Of a DNA stretch of 64,000 bases, positions 26,813-36,352 are shown piece after piece; the first letter of the stretch is position 1; each line of letters opens with the position of its first letter. The notes below the pieces were generated by a model. It was not told the DNA's origin. It did no database searches and saw nothing but the letters and a program-made list of their open reading frames with translations. Source of the stretch: Pectinatus sp. (GTDB taxonomy: Bacteria > Bacillota > Negativicutes > Selenomonadales > Selenomonadaceae); the NCBI GenBank assembly GCA_020025135.1, contig JAHHSQ010000002.1:1-64000 (forward strand). Reading direction: 5' to 3'. A program made the position numbers and the translations under genes.

Positions 26813-27949
26813 CTATTCCTTATCTTGCCAAATTTCATCAATCAATTCTGCCAAAAAACTCCTTTGTTCAGCCGATACTTCTAAACCATTTTGTAATTTA
26901 TAAAACTCTTTGACAAAGGACAACGGATTTTTTCGTTGTCCTTTTTGAAGTGGCCGCAATAATGTTTCGCGTTGTAAAATTTTTTCATAACTTAACTGCA
27001 TGATATTTGGATAAATTTGGCGTAGTTTTCCCAAGCATTCTGGAATTTCCACTTCATCCGTCAATATAATCGAAAGATAATCATCTACAGCTGTGCCTCG
27101 ATAATTTTCTACTTTAATTAATTCCTGAAAAGAACCACGCAAAACACGCATATCGCGCTTAGGTATAAGAGGAATTAATTTCAGCTTTAAATCTCCCTTT
27201 TGACCCAACTCTCCTATTACCACTACCTTGTCTTGCCCACATTCAGAAAAAGAATATTTTAAGGGTGTACCGCTATAACGAATATATTCTAATTGTGCCA
27301 ATTTTTGTGGACGATGCAGATGTCCTAGAGCAACATAATCAAAATCTAGAAAATGCTCTACGGAAATGCCATCTAACCCGCCAATATTCAATTCCTCTGA
27401 ATCGCTCGTGCTCGCCCCCACGATAAATTGATGTGCCAATAAAATATTTCGCTCTCTTTCCTGAAGCGACATCTTCTGCACTAAAAAAGCTACGGCTTCA
27501 TCATAACTATGTATTTCTACTTCGGGAAAAAGCTGTTTGACCTGCACGGGCTTACAAAACGGCAATAGATAAATATTGATAGGCCCATATTCATCGGTCA
27601 ACGTGATTGGTCGGAATTCGCGCGTACAGATGGTTTGAAAATAAATGCCCTCTCGGCTAAGTACACCATTAGCAAAAGATAACCTTCCTCCCGAATCGTG
27701 ATTACCACTGATGACAAAGACCTCTTTTTCCCTTTCCCAAAGGGCCATCAAAAACCAATCGAACAATTTAATAGCTTCTACGGGCGGCACAGCAACATCG
27801 TAAATATCACCAGCGATAAAAATTGCTTGCGGCTTTTCAGTATCTATAATAACTAAAATTTTTTGCAAAATATCTGCTTGTTCTTCTAAGAGCGAACATC
27901 CATTCACCCTTTTACCCAAGTGTAAATCTGATAAATGTAAAAAACGCAT
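26813..27949 (-). CDS. sbcD: Nuclease subunit SbcD
   Basis: Mn-dependent exo/endonuclease partner of SbcC, calcineurin-like metallophosphatase. The start at 27949 (MRFLHLSDLHLGK) is favoured by GGAGGG just upstream and by the family; a further ATG at 27982 falls inside a terminator hairpin. Length about 378 aa. Metal motifs: SDLHLG, AGDIYD (about residues 46-51), SGNHDSGGRL, LLAHQF and LGHLHRPQ. It precedes sbcC by about 180 bp in the same direction. Confidence 0.95.
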   Translation of the reverse strand: MRFLHLSDLHLGKRVNGCSLLEEQADILQKILVIIDTEKPQAIFIAGDIYDVAVPPVEAIKLFDWFLMALWEREKEVFVISGNHDSGGRLSFANGVLSREGIYFQTICTREFRPITLTDEYGPINIYLLPFCKPVQVKQLFPEVEIHSYDEAVAFLVQKMSLQERERNILLAHQFIVGASTSDSEELNIGGLDGISVEHFLDFDYVALGHLHRPQKLAQLEYIRYSGTPLKYSFSECGQDKVVVIGELGQKGDLKLKLIPLIPKRDMRVLRGSFQELIKVENYRGTAVDDYLSIILTDEVEIPECLGKLRQIYPNIMQLSYEKILQRETLLRPLQKGQRKNPLSFVKEFYKLQNGLEVSAEQRSFLAELIDEIWQDKE

Positions 27950-27962
27950 TGCGCCCTCCAAT

Positions 27963-27994
27963 AAAAAAAAGATAGTATTCACTATCTTTTTTTT
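27963..27994 (-). terminator. Terminator after cheR
   Basis: AAAAAAAGATAGT / ACTATCTTTTTTT hairpin with a 4-nt loop, between the cheR stop and the sbcD start. Confidence 0.8.
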
Positions 27995-28034
27995 ATACTA
28001 TAATCTTTCAACCAGTTTAACTATAAACAAAAAA

Positions 28035-28826
28035 TCACTTATTTTCTGGATGTTCATAGAAGAAAGGTCTCGTGCTCTTAAAGCCCATGTCACGATAGTT
28101 GAGAATTGCTTCCGTTCCACCGACAAACAAAATTCCACCTGGTTTTAAAGAATTAAAGAAGTTGCGATAGAGCTTATCTTTCGCTTCTTCCGTAAAATAA
28201 ATGACGACATTGCGGCACAAAATCAAATCAAAATTGCTTTCAAAGCGGTCTTTTAACAAATTATGCCGTCTAAATTCGACCATATTTTTTATCTTTTGAC
28301 AAACAGCATATTTTCCATCGCTCGTTTTGGTAAAATATTTTTGTTTACGACTGAGAGAAATTGATTTTAATTCGTTTTCAGTATAAACGCCTTCCTTAGC
28401 TTTTGCTAAGATATCAACGTCTAAATCGGTAGCTAAAATGCGGTGTCTCATGCCAGGCGTTTTTTCATCCAAAATCATGGCAATAGAGTAAGGTTCTGCC
28501 CCAATAGAACATCCTGCACTCCAGATATTAAGGCGTGAAGATTTAGCCAATAATTGCGGAATAACCACCATTTCCAATTCAGAAAATTTCTCTGGGGTAC
28601 GGAAAAATTCTGACACGTTGATAGTCAAATATTCCACAAAATCCGCAAACTCTTTCTTATCTTTTACTGCAAAATTATAATAATCTAGCAGATTACTATA
28701 TCCCTTTCTCATCACCAAATTATTGATGCGCCGCTTCATTTGCGCTTCTTTGTACAAATTCAAATCTATACCAGTTTTAGCAGCTAGTAATCCTTTAAAT
28801 TCTTTCCATTGGGAATCAGTTATCAT
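28035..28826 (-). CDS. cheR: Chemotaxis protein methyltransferase CheR
   Basis: SAM-dependent methyltransferase for glutamates of chemoreceptors. The ATG at 28826 has AAAAAGGAG upstream and gives about 263 aa; an upstream ATG at 28925 overlapping the radical SAM gene is less likely. Visible: N-terminal helical domain with GIDLNLYKEAQMKRRINNLV, SEFFRTPEKF, the SAM motif WSAGCSIGAEPYSIAM, DLDVDILAKA and LCRNVVIYF. No other che gene is adjacent, but a chemoreceptor lies at 49846-51636. Confidence 0.94.
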   Translation of the reverse strand: MITDSQWKEFKGLLAAKTGIDLNLYKEAQMKRRINNLVMRKGYSNLLDYYNFAVKDKKEFADFVEYLTINVSEFFRTPEKFSELEMVVIPQLLAKSSRLNIWSAGCSIGAEPYSIAMILDEKTPGMRHRILATDLDVDILAKAKEGVYTENELKSISLSRKQKYFTKTSDGKYAVCQKIKNMVEFRRHNLLKDRFESNFDLILCRNVVIYFTEEAKDKLYRNFFNSLKPGGILFVGGTEAILNYRDMGFKSTRPFFYEHPENK

Positions 28827-28911
28827 TATATTCGTCTCCTTTTTCTGCGGATTAAAAATGGTGTAAGTAGGCTTTCCCCAAGTCATATCTAGCGTTAAAT
28901 TATTACAAATG

Positions 28912-30159
28912 TCAGTTTTTTTCATTATTTTGATAGTGACTAAAACTGCCGATAGTGAGATGAGGAAATTCTCCCTTCAAGCCACCCAAAAACATTTTTG
29001 TGCCAAGGGGCGGAGCATCGCAAGTCACACGCTCCAAGAAATAATCAGGGTCAATATTCAAATTGCGCACCTGAACCATATCTACTGGTGTTTCGCGCAA
29101 AAACTTACGCCAAGCTGCAGACTCAACTTTGTTATCATTGAAACCAGGGAAATACAGCATATTTAGGGAAATATGCACACCATGCTCCTTCGCATAACGG
29201 ATAGAGTTTTGCACATCCAGCAAAGAATAATTGGAGCGATAATAAGCCGCATAATTTTCTGGTACGGCACTAATAATGCTGACACGCATACTATCCAAAC
29301 CAGCATCGACAATAGCCTCTATCCCAGTTGTAAAGCCAGCGTTAGTATTAATGTTTATTTGACCTCGCAACGTTTTCTGACGAATGGCCCGAATAGCTGG
29401 AGCAATGGTTTGATAGGCTAACGATGGTTCTCCCTCACAGCCTTGACCAAAACTGATAATGGCTTCAGGGGCTCGTTGTAAATGATAAGAACCTATCTCT
29501 GTTACTTCCTCTACAGTAGGCCTAAAGGTAATACGACTTTGCGGAGAGGCACAACACTGGCTCTCTTGCAAGGAGATACATCCCAAGCAATGGGCATTAC
29601 ATACCGGAGAAGTTGGTATACCAGCTTCCCAACGTCCATAAAACATATTTTGCGCCGTACAACAGTGCCACTCTAAAGAACAATGCGCCAAATGCTTGAC
29701 CAAACGATTGTGAGGAAATAATTTTTCTACCTCTAGTATGCGTGCTTTCAACTCACCATCATTGTATATTGCTGGGTCCCACTTATCATTTTTATCTGTA
29801 TATAAAGCTGCCATATAAAGTTCATCACGATATAAAGCAACAGCCGTATAACCATAAAGTGGAAGTGGCACAGCATTTTCTTCTGCCATAAATGCCGGCA
29901 AATAAGTTCGCGTATATCCAGCTGGCAAAATAGCAGCTACCGCCTGACCTGCAATCGGAATTATTTCATCATTTTGAATACCCAACGGCATCCGCTGAGG
30001 CAAAAACATCAAATCAGCGGTATCTGGCAGTGGCAATAAATCTTGTTTTCGCAGTGGCACATTGATATGCCCAGTACGACCAAGAGCTTGTACGCCTGGA
30101 GCATCAAAAATTTCTCCATTTTCATCCGCATAAAGAAGTGTTACTTTCGCTTTACTCAA
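28912..30159 (-). CDS. Radical SAM protein of unknown function
   Basis: 415 aa. The N-terminal half (residues 1-180) has an unusual domain. The radical SAM cluster motif is CNAHCLGC (about residue 188-195), followed by FGQGCEGEPSL, NINTNAGF and DSMRVSIISAVPENY, typical of the SAM-binding barrel. The family gives 5'-deoxyadenosyl chemistry from an Fe4S4 cluster; the substrate cannot be read. It lies just upstream of cheR, probably cotranscribed. Confidence 0.82.
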   Translation of the reverse strand: MSKAKVTLLYADENGEIFDAPGVQALGRTGHINVPLRKQDLLPLPDTADLMFLPQRMPLGIQNDEIIPIAGQAVAAILPAGYTRTYLPAFMAEENAVPLPLYGYTAVALYRDELYMAALYTDKNDKWDPAIYNDGELKARILEVEKLFPHNRLVKHLAHCSLEWHCCTAQNMFYGRWEAGIPTSPVCNAHCLGCISLQESQCCASPQSRITFRPTVEEVTEIGSYHLQRAPEAIISFGQGCEGEPSLAYQTIAPAIRAIRQKTLRGQININTNAGFTTGIEAIVDAGLDSMRVSIISAVPENYAAYYRSNYSLLDVQNSIRYAKEHGVHISLNMLYFPGFNDNKVESAAWRKFLRETPVDMVQVRNLNIDPDYFLERVTCDAPPLGTKMFLGGLKGEFPHLTIGSFSHYQNNEKN

Positions 30160-30237
30160 ATTTCAACTACTGCTAAGCAATGTAAATTTTACTTTCTTAC
30201 AAACTTACAGCAGTGACACCGCCTTTCTCTCTATCAT

Positions 30238-30807
30238 TTATTTCTTTTCTACATAAAAGTGTTGTAAAACTTGGCACCATTCTAACGGTAAAAAATGGGG
30301 CAAAGTATAACGATGTTCACCCAGTACTAAATAAACCACATCTGCCTTGGCTAAAGGTGCCAACATTTTCTCTGTAACTAAATAGGTGGCAAAGTGGTCA
30401 TCCAAATAATATGGTTTTGGCAGACGAACAAACTGGACCTTTGCCCCGCTAATATATTGTAAACGAGGTTGAGCGTGTTTGGAAAATACAACATCAGACA
30501 AAACATCTTGCGGAATGAGAATATCCAATTCTCGCTTCTGTTTGTATTTCCCATTATTCCCATAACAATATCTAGTAGCTTGTACATAAATAGAAAAAAG
30601 CCGTTTTGGCGCATTTTTTTCATCTTTATTGGAGGAAGTTTTTGTGGTCAACTCATGTTTTACCGGCACATAGTAGTCGTAGGCACTGGCCACTGTAGTA
30701 GCCTTTTCACTCACTTCCGTGCGCATCTTGGCAGCTGCTGTTTGCACACCACTGCCTACAACCAACATTAGTACACATAATAATGTAATTATCTTAACAT
30801 TTTTCAA
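30238..30807 (-). CDS. Hypothetical exported protein
   Basis: 189 aa, not recognised. A signal peptide (LCVLMLVVGSGVQTAAA, cleavage near residue 26) is followed by a basic region and a C-terminal half with DILIPQDVLSDVVFS, LDDHFATYLVTEKML and YVEKK. Its start overlaps the copZ stop by 14 bp, which suggests translational coupling to the copper chaperone gene; a role in the envelope response to metal is possible but unproven. Confidence 0.68.
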   Translation of the reverse strand: MKNVKIITLLCVLMLVVGSGVQTAAAKMRTEVSEKATTVASAYDYYVPVKHELTTKTSSNKDEKNAPKRLFSIYVQATRYCYGNNGKYKQKRELDILIPQDVLSDVVFSKHAQPRLQYISGAKVQFVRLPKPYYLDDHFATYLVTEKMLAPLAKADVVYLVLGEHRYTLPHFLPLEWCQVLQHFYVEKK

Positions 30808-31009
30808 TTTTTGTTACTTGATACCCTTCATCACTAATAGCGTTCTTAATCGTTTCATCGTCAGTGCTACAATCAACAACAGCAAACTTTCCACTCAAAT
30901 TGACATCTTTTACTGCATGCATTCCTTCCAAATCAGCTAATGCCGAACGAACATGATTAGTGCAATGTTCACAACTCATACCTTCAATATAAATCTTCTT
31001 CATTTCCAA
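30794..31009 (-). CDS. copZ: Copper chaperone, HMA domain
   Basis: 71-aa heavy-metal-associated domain with the metal motif GMSCEHC (residues 9-15), followed by NHVRSALADLEG and a ferredoxin-like fold length. Known: CopZ-type proteins ferry Cu(I) to the CopA ATPase. The copA gene lies 266 bp upstream in the same direction. Mercury or another soft metal cannot be excluded. Confidence 0.9.
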   Translation of the reverse strand: MEMKKIYIEGMSCEHCTNHVRSALADLEGMHAVKDVNLSGKFAVVDCSTDDETIKNAISDEGYQVTKIEKC

Positions 31010-31275
31010 AACCTCACTTTTCTTTTTTATTCTATCTTAAGGGATTTTTCACCAAAAATTTCTACTGTCACATAGAGATGCCTACTTAAAATTAGCTATG
31101 CTCAAGCGTCAACAAATTTTAACCTCCCATGTAGGCAAACATCACTACTTGCCTATGACTAACAATATAGCCAAGTTGTTTAGCTTACAAGACCATCCAC
31201 AAAATTTTGAGAATAAATAAAACAAACCACAGCTAAAAAAAACAAGCATTTCTTGATTGTGACAATTTCTAACCA

Positions 31276-33480
31276 CTAACGTTGAAAACTAAAGCTTCTC
31301 AAACGCAGGGCATTGGATACAACAGACACAGAACTAAAACTCATTGCCAAAGCTGCAAAAACAGGATTGAGCAATGGCCCACCCCAAAAATGCAAAACTC
31401 CCATGGCAATAGGAATGCCGATGATATTATAGGCAAACGCCCAAAATAAATTTTGCTTTATATTTCTCATTGTAGCACGACTGAGGGCAATAGCACCAGC
31501 GACATCATTTAAATCACTATTTAACAAGACCACATCCGCCGTTTCCATGGCAATGTCTGTGCCAGAACCAATGGCAATACTGACGTCAGCTGCCGCTAAG
31601 GCGGGAGCATCATTAATGCCATCTCCCACCATCGCAATGGTCAAACCCTTGGTGCGCAAAATTTCCAATTCCTTACTCTTTTCTTCCGGCATCAATTCCG
31701 CACAATACTGGCTAATACCCAATTTATCGGCAACAAAACCAGCAGCTTTTTCGTTATCGCCGGTGAACATTACAGTGGCAATATTCAAATTTTGCAATTT
31801 GCGCAAAGCCTCTTCTGTGCCGGATTTAATACCGTCAGTGATAGCTAAAATACCATTACAATACTTTCCAGAAGCAACAAACACCACTGTTTTACCCATG
31901 ACAGCGAGATTTTCTGCCTTTAAAGATAACTCTTTATCTATCTCTACTCCATTATCTTCTAACCAATGAGGTTTGCCAACACGCACAATACTGCCATTAA
32001 TAATTGCCTCCACACCCATGCTATCGGCAGCTTGAAAGGCAGAAACACGTGGCACCTCCACATTATATTCTTCAGCCGCTTTCATAATAGCGCGCGCCAA
32101 GGGATGAGAAGAACCCTTTTCTGCACCAGCGGCTTGAGATAAGAGAGTCCTTTCATCTACGCCAGCCGGACAAATATCGACAACTGTCGGATTTCCATCC
32201 GTCAAAGTCCCAGTTTTATCTAAAACTACCGTATCTATCTTGCAAGCATTTTCTAAAGCGACGGCGTTTTTAATTAAAATACCATGTTCTGCTCCCTTCC
32301 CCATAGATACCATTATAGATGTCGGCGTAGCCAACCCCATAGCACAAGGACAAGCTACTACTAAAACGGCAATAAAAACCTGTAAAACAAACGGGAACGG
32401 CTCTCCCATACAATACCAAAAAATTGCTGCCAAAACTGCCAGACTCATCACAACGGGGACAAAAACAGCAGCAATTTTATCTGCCAATCGCGCAATTGGT
32501 GCTTTAGAACCCTGTGCTTCCTGCACTAAACGAACGATATTAGCAAGAACAGTATCACTGCCAACATTGGTAGCTTTATATTGAAAACTACCATTGGTGT
32601 TTACCGTAGCCGCATAGACGGTATCGCCAATATTTTTTTCCACCGGCAAAGCCTCTCCAGTAAGCATAGCTTCATTGACAATTCCCTTTCCATTAATAAC
32701 AACACCATCTACCGGCAACTTTTGGCCGCCTTTTATTATCAAAATGTCGTCTTTTTTTATGATAGAAGCCGGCACCTCTTTTTCTTCTCCTGTTATTGCA
32801 TCGATGAGAACGGCAGTCGGCGGTACTAAATTAAGCAACTTCTTAATCGCTGAAGAAGTCTTCTTCTTGGCCTTCCCTTCCAGATAATCACCTAAGGTAA
32901 CCAAAGTTAAAATCATGGCTGCGCTATCCAAATAAAGGTGCTTTAAATAGGAAACATCTCCAGTAAAAATACGATAAGCAGCATAAATACCGTATAAAAT
33001 AGCAGCACTGGTACTAACAGCAATCAATGAATCCATATCTGGATAACCGCTCAATAAACTGCGATATCCAGCCACATAATAACGATAATTTATAGCAACA
33101 ACTGGTACAAGTAAAACAAATAACGCTCCTACATAAACGTCATTTGTCATCGCCGGCAAAGGTAAATGCAACATCTTGGACATCGCTATATAAGAAATTA
33201 TGATGGCAAAGATAGCAGAAACAATTAACCGTATTTTTAAAATGCGTACCTTAGCCCCTTCATCTTCTTTTTCCTGGGGTTTTTCTAAACCATAGCCAGC
33301 CTTTTCTACCGCTTTTTTCAAGGTATTTTCGTCTAGAGAATCGACCTGAACAGTGAGCGTTTCCGTAGCTAAGTTTACATTAGCTTCTGCCACGCCAGGT
33401 AATTTTTTAGTGACGCGTTCTATTCTAGCTGCACAAGCTGCACAACTCATGCCTGTAACTTTGTATGTCTTTTTTTTCAT
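31276..33480 (-). CDS. copA: Copper-translocating P1B-type ATPase
   Basis: 734 aa. One N-terminal HMA domain with GMSCAAC (residues 9-15), eight predicted membrane helices, the actuator TGEALPVEK, the intramembrane CPCAMGLATP ion motif (CPC is typical of Cu), phosphorylation site DKTGTLT, HP motif SHPLARA, and GDGINDAPAL. Predicted to export Cu(I) across the inner membrane. The 266 bp between it and copZ hold nothing recognised. Confidence 0.96.
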   Translation of the reverse strand: MKKKTYKVTGMSCAACAARIERVTKKLPGVAEANVNLATETLTVQVDSLDENTLKKAVEKAGYGLEKPQEKEDEGAKVRILKIRLIVSAIFAIIISYIAMSKMLHLPLPAMTNDVYVGALFVLLVPVVAINYRYYVAGYRSLLSGYPDMDSLIAVSTSAAILYGIYAAYRIFTGDVSYLKHLYLDSAAMILTLVTLGDYLEGKAKKKTSSAIKKLLNLVPPTAVLIDAITGEEKEVPASIIKKDDILIIKGGQKLPVDGVVINGKGIVNEAMLTGEALPVEKNIGDTVYAATVNTNGSFQYKATNVGSDTVLANIVRLVQEAQGSKAPIARLADKIAAVFVPVVMSLAVLAAIFWYCMGEPFPFVLQVFIAVLVVACPCAMGLATPTSIMVSMGKGAEHGILIKNAVALENACKIDTVVLDKTGTLTDGNPTVVDICPAGVDERTLLSQAAGAEKGSSHPLARAIMKAAEEYNVEVPRVSAFQAADSMGVEAIINGSIVRVGKPHWLEDNGVEIDKELSLKAENLAVMGKTVVFVASGKYCNGILAITDGIKSGTEEALRKLQNLNIATVMFTGDNEKAAGFVADKLGISQYCAELMPEEKSKELEILRTKGLTIAMVGDGINDAPALAAADVSIAIGSGTDIAMETADVVLLNSDLNDVAGAIALSRATMRNIKQNLFWAFAYNIIGIPIAMGVLHFWGGPLLNPVFAALAMSFSSVSVVSNALRLRSFSFQR

Positions 33481-33671
33481 GACAATAATATTCCTCCCCT
33501 TTCGTCAGCGTTTCATAGACCATTATAACACTAAAAAATCTATTTATAATTATTTTGCTAATATTTATTTTTGGAGAATTATCAAGACATTATTTCTTAA
33601 TACTACATTTAATTTATATAGCAATCTTCTATGAAATGCAATACCTAAAAACTACCTACCGAGAATTAGCA

Positions 33672-33700
33672 TTGTATTGAAAGTCTTTTTAAATTATAAT
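33672..33700 (+). promoter_or_regulatory. Promoter of ispE
   Basis: TTGTAT (33672-33677), 17-bp spacer, TATAAT (33695-33700); the predicted start lies about 55 nt before the ispE ATG. Confidence 0.55.
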
Positions 33701-33759
33701 ATCAATATAATTGTCGCTATTTGGCAACTAATTTTAAAATCAATAGTACAGGTGGAAAT

Positions 33760-34689
33760 ATGCTCACATTACTGGCCCACGCCAAAATAAATCTCACACT
33801 CGATGTTCTAGCAAAAAGACCAGATGGTTACCATGAAGTAGAAATGGTCATGCAATCCATTTCTCTTTCTGATAAACTATCTTTCATTCGCACCAATAAC
33901 AATGATTCAATAGAGTTGAGTGGTGATTTAATTCCTCAAGAAACGGTACAAAACAATCTTATTTACCGAGCTGCTAGCGCTTTTTTAAAATATAACGGCC
34001 TAACAGACGGAGTAAAAATTACCGTTAAGAAGAATATTCCGATTGCCACCGGCTTGGCTGGAGGTAGCACCGATGCAGCAGCCACTTTACACGGTCTCAA
34101 TATCCTCCTTAAACAAAATAATTCTATCTTAGAACTAGAACAACTTGCCTTAAAATTAGGCTCTGATGTGCCATTTTGCTTGACAGGTGGATTACAGCTT
34201 GCACAAGGGCGGGGAGAAAAACTCACCCCCATTAGTCCCATACCAAATTGCTCGCTTTTAATCGTCAAGCCACCATTTTCTCTCTCTACTCCTAAGATAT
34301 ACCAACTCTACGACTCTATGCCCAATCAAAAAAAAATAAAAACGCAAGAATTAATTGCACAATTTAGCAATGATTGTAAAATAGAGACTATTTTCCCTTA
34401 TCTGCTCAATAAATTGGAAAAACCAGCGTTCACCATAAAACCAAGTCTACAAATATATAAAGAAATGCTTTTACAAGCTGGTGCTGCGCACGTTATGATG
34501 TCTGGTAGTGGCCCCACGCTGTTTGCTATTAACAAGTCTTTAGAAGACAGCATCACGGTAAAAGAAAAATTTTTATGCGCCCTTAAAGCTACGTATAAAA
34601 AAACACTTCATCCCCAAGAACTTTCGCCAGAAGTATTTGTTACCACAGTAAAACCAACCTCTCATGGGTATGACCTCATAAATTCATAA
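33760..34689 (+). CDS. ispE: 4-diphosphocytidyl-2-C-methyl-D-erythritol kinase
   Basis: GHMP kinase of the MEP isoprenoid pathway. The ATG at 33760, with AGGTGG upstream, is preferred because homologues begin at the conserved AHAKINLTLDVL; an in-frame upstream start at 33721 adds 13 unlikely residues. About 309 aa. The ATP-binding GHMP motif is PIATGLAGGSTDAAATL, and MMSGSGPTLFA is the C-terminal GHMP motif. First gene of the plus-strand run ispE-glmU-prs-pth. Confidence 0.95.
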   Translation: MLTLLAHAKINLTLDVLAKRPDGYHEVEMVMQSISLSDKLSFIRTNNNDSIELSGDLIPQETVQNNLIYRAASAFLKYNGLTDGVKITVKKNIPIATGLAGGSTDAAATLHGLNILLKQNNSILELEQLALKLGSDVPFCLTGGLQLAQGRGEKLTPISPIPNCSLLIVKPPFSLSTPKIYQLYDSMPNQKKIKTQELIAQFSNDCKIETIFPYLLNKLEKPAFTIKPSLQIYKEMLLQAGAAHVMMSGSGPTLFAINKSLEDSITVKEKFLCALKATYKKTLHPQELSPEVFVTTVKPTSHGYDLINS

Positions 34690-34721
34690 TAATTCATGAT
34701 TGCAAAGGAAAGGATTTCATC

Positions 34722-36089
34722 TTGGAAAATAATAATTTTATCACAATCGTGCTCGCTGCTGGAAAAGGCACCCGCATGAAATCAAAATTACCAAAAGTAT
34801 TGCATAAAGTTGGCGGTAAACCAATGGTCAATCGCGTTTTAGAGGCAGCTTCTCTAGCCGGTTCCGAAAAAAATATCGTCATCCTGGGTTTCGGCAAAGA
34901 AATGGTAGAAAAAGTATTACCTGAAAATACTGTAACGGTCCTACAAAAAGAACAATTAGGCACAGGTCACGCCGTTTTACAAGCCAAAGACCTTGTTAAT
35001 CCTGAAGATACGGTATTAATTTTGTGTGGCGATACGCCCTTACTATCTCCAGAAATGTTAAAGCACTTCACTACTGCCCATCATAAAAATAAAGTTGCTG
35101 CTTCTGTCTTGACGACGGTCATGCCCAATCCAACTGGTTATGGTCGCATCGTGCGCAACATGAATGGCCTCTTACAGAAAATTGTCGAGCATAAAGATGC
35201 CAACATTGCTGAATTGACAATTAAAGAAGTCAATACTGGTATTTACCTCTTTAACGCCAAATCGCTCTTTGAAGCATTGGAAAAAGTAGGAAATGATAAT
35301 GCTCAAGGGGAATATTACCTTCCGGATGTCCTTCCAATACTACACGATGCTGGCCAAAAAATAGAAGCCGTTGTAGTGGACGATTACGAAGAAACGCTTG
35401 GCATCAATTCTCGCCTACAACTTTCCCGTGCCGAAGCTATCTTGCGCGAAAGAAAGAACTACGAATTGATGCGTGACGGCGTAACCATTATTGACCCAGC
35501 GAATACCTACATTGATTCCGATGTAACCATAGAGCCAGACTGTATCATCTACCCATCCACTTGGATAGAGGGAAAAACAATTATTCACAGTGGCTGTGAA
35601 ATAGGACCTGGTTGTCGTTTTTCTGATGTAGAAATCGGTGCAAATAGCACTATTTCTTTCACCTATGCCCATGAATGTCGCATCGGCAAAAATGTCACGG
35701 TCGGTCCTTATGTACATTTGCGCCCTAATACTGTCATCTCTGACAATGTCCATATCGGTAACTTTATGGAAGTAAAAAATTCCAATATTGGCGAAGGCAC
35801 AAAGTTGCCCCACCTCAGCTACATCGGTGATTCCGATATTGGAAAAAAAGTCAATATGGGATGTGGCACCATCACCGTCAACTACGATGGAAAGGTAAAA
35901 CATCGCACCACTATTGCTGATAATGCCTTTGTCGGCTGCAATTCCAACTTAGTAGCACCAGTAACCGTAGGCGAAGGAGCTTATATCGGCGCAGGCTCAA
36001 CCATCACCAAAGATGTGCCCGCACATGAATTGGCTATTGCTCGGGAAAGACAAAAAAACATCCCAAATTGGGTAGATAAACGCCGTTAA
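34722..36089 (+). CDS. glmU: Bifunctional UDP-GlcNAc pyrophosphorylase / GlcN-1-P acetyltransferase
   Basis: Makes UDP-GlcNAc for peptidoglycan and lipopolysaccharide. Length 455 aa, starting at TTG with AAAGGAAAGG upstream. The N-terminal nucleotidyltransferase has LAAGKGTRMKSKLPKVLHKV and LCGDTPLL. The C-terminal left-handed beta helix of hexapeptide repeats runs from about residue 250, with the acetyltransferase region NYDGKVKHRT and GCNSNLVAPV. Confidence 0.97.
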   Translation: MENNNFITIVLAAGKGTRMKSKLPKVLHKVGGKPMVNRVLEAASLAGSEKNIVILGFGKEMVEKVLPENTVTVLQKEQLGTGHAVLQAKDLVNPEDTVLILCGDTPLLSPEMLKHFTTAHHKNKVAASVLTTVMPNPTGYGRIVRNMNGLLQKIVEHKDANIAELTIKEVNTGIYLFNAKSLFEALEKVGNDNAQGEYYLPDVLPILHDAGQKIEAVVVDDYEETLGINSRLQLSRAEAILRERKNYELMRDGVTIIDPANTYIDSDVTIEPDCIIYPSTWIEGKTIIHSGCEIGPGCRFSDVEIGANSTISFTYAHECRIGKNVTVGPYVHLRPNTVISDNVHIGNFMEVKNSNIGEGTKLPHLSYIGDSDIGKKVNMGCGTITVNYDGKVKHRTTIADNAFVGCNSNLVAPVTVGEGAYIGAGSTITKDVPAHELAIARERQKNIPNWVDKRR

Positions 36090-36130
36090 TGGCTATTTCA
36101 AACAAATTTTATGGCCTTTTTCATCTTAAC
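36090..36130 (+). terminator. Weak terminator after glmU
   Basis: GGCTAT / ATGGCC six-base stem with a 14-nt loop followed by TTTTT. Moderate strength at best. Confidence 0.45.
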
Positions 36131-36152
36131 TATGACTTTTTTTGTATATTTA

Positions 36153-36161
36153 TGCTATAAT
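36153..36161 (+). promoter_or_regulatory. Extended -10 promoter of prs
   Basis: TGCTATAAT, extended -10 with a poor -35. It leaves a leader of about 185 nt before prs, in which no known riboswitch was recognised. Confidence 0.5.
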
Positions 36162-36352
36162 TAGTAAGTGATTTAAGCCTTTTTTCTAATTTCCGTAAAA
36201 TTTTATATTTATAGTGCTAAAACTAGTAACAACATCTCCCATGTTTCATCACTGGTAAAAATTTCAACGTTGTACTATTATTTGGTAAATGATTCGTGAA
36301 ATTACTGGGCTTGTAAAAACTATCTATTTTTAATTTCTATAGGAGGAACATT

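Noticed and set aside
35415-35903. 162-codon minus-strand frame inside glmU
   Set aside because: Shadow of glmU hexapeptide-repeat codons; no ribosome site or domain.
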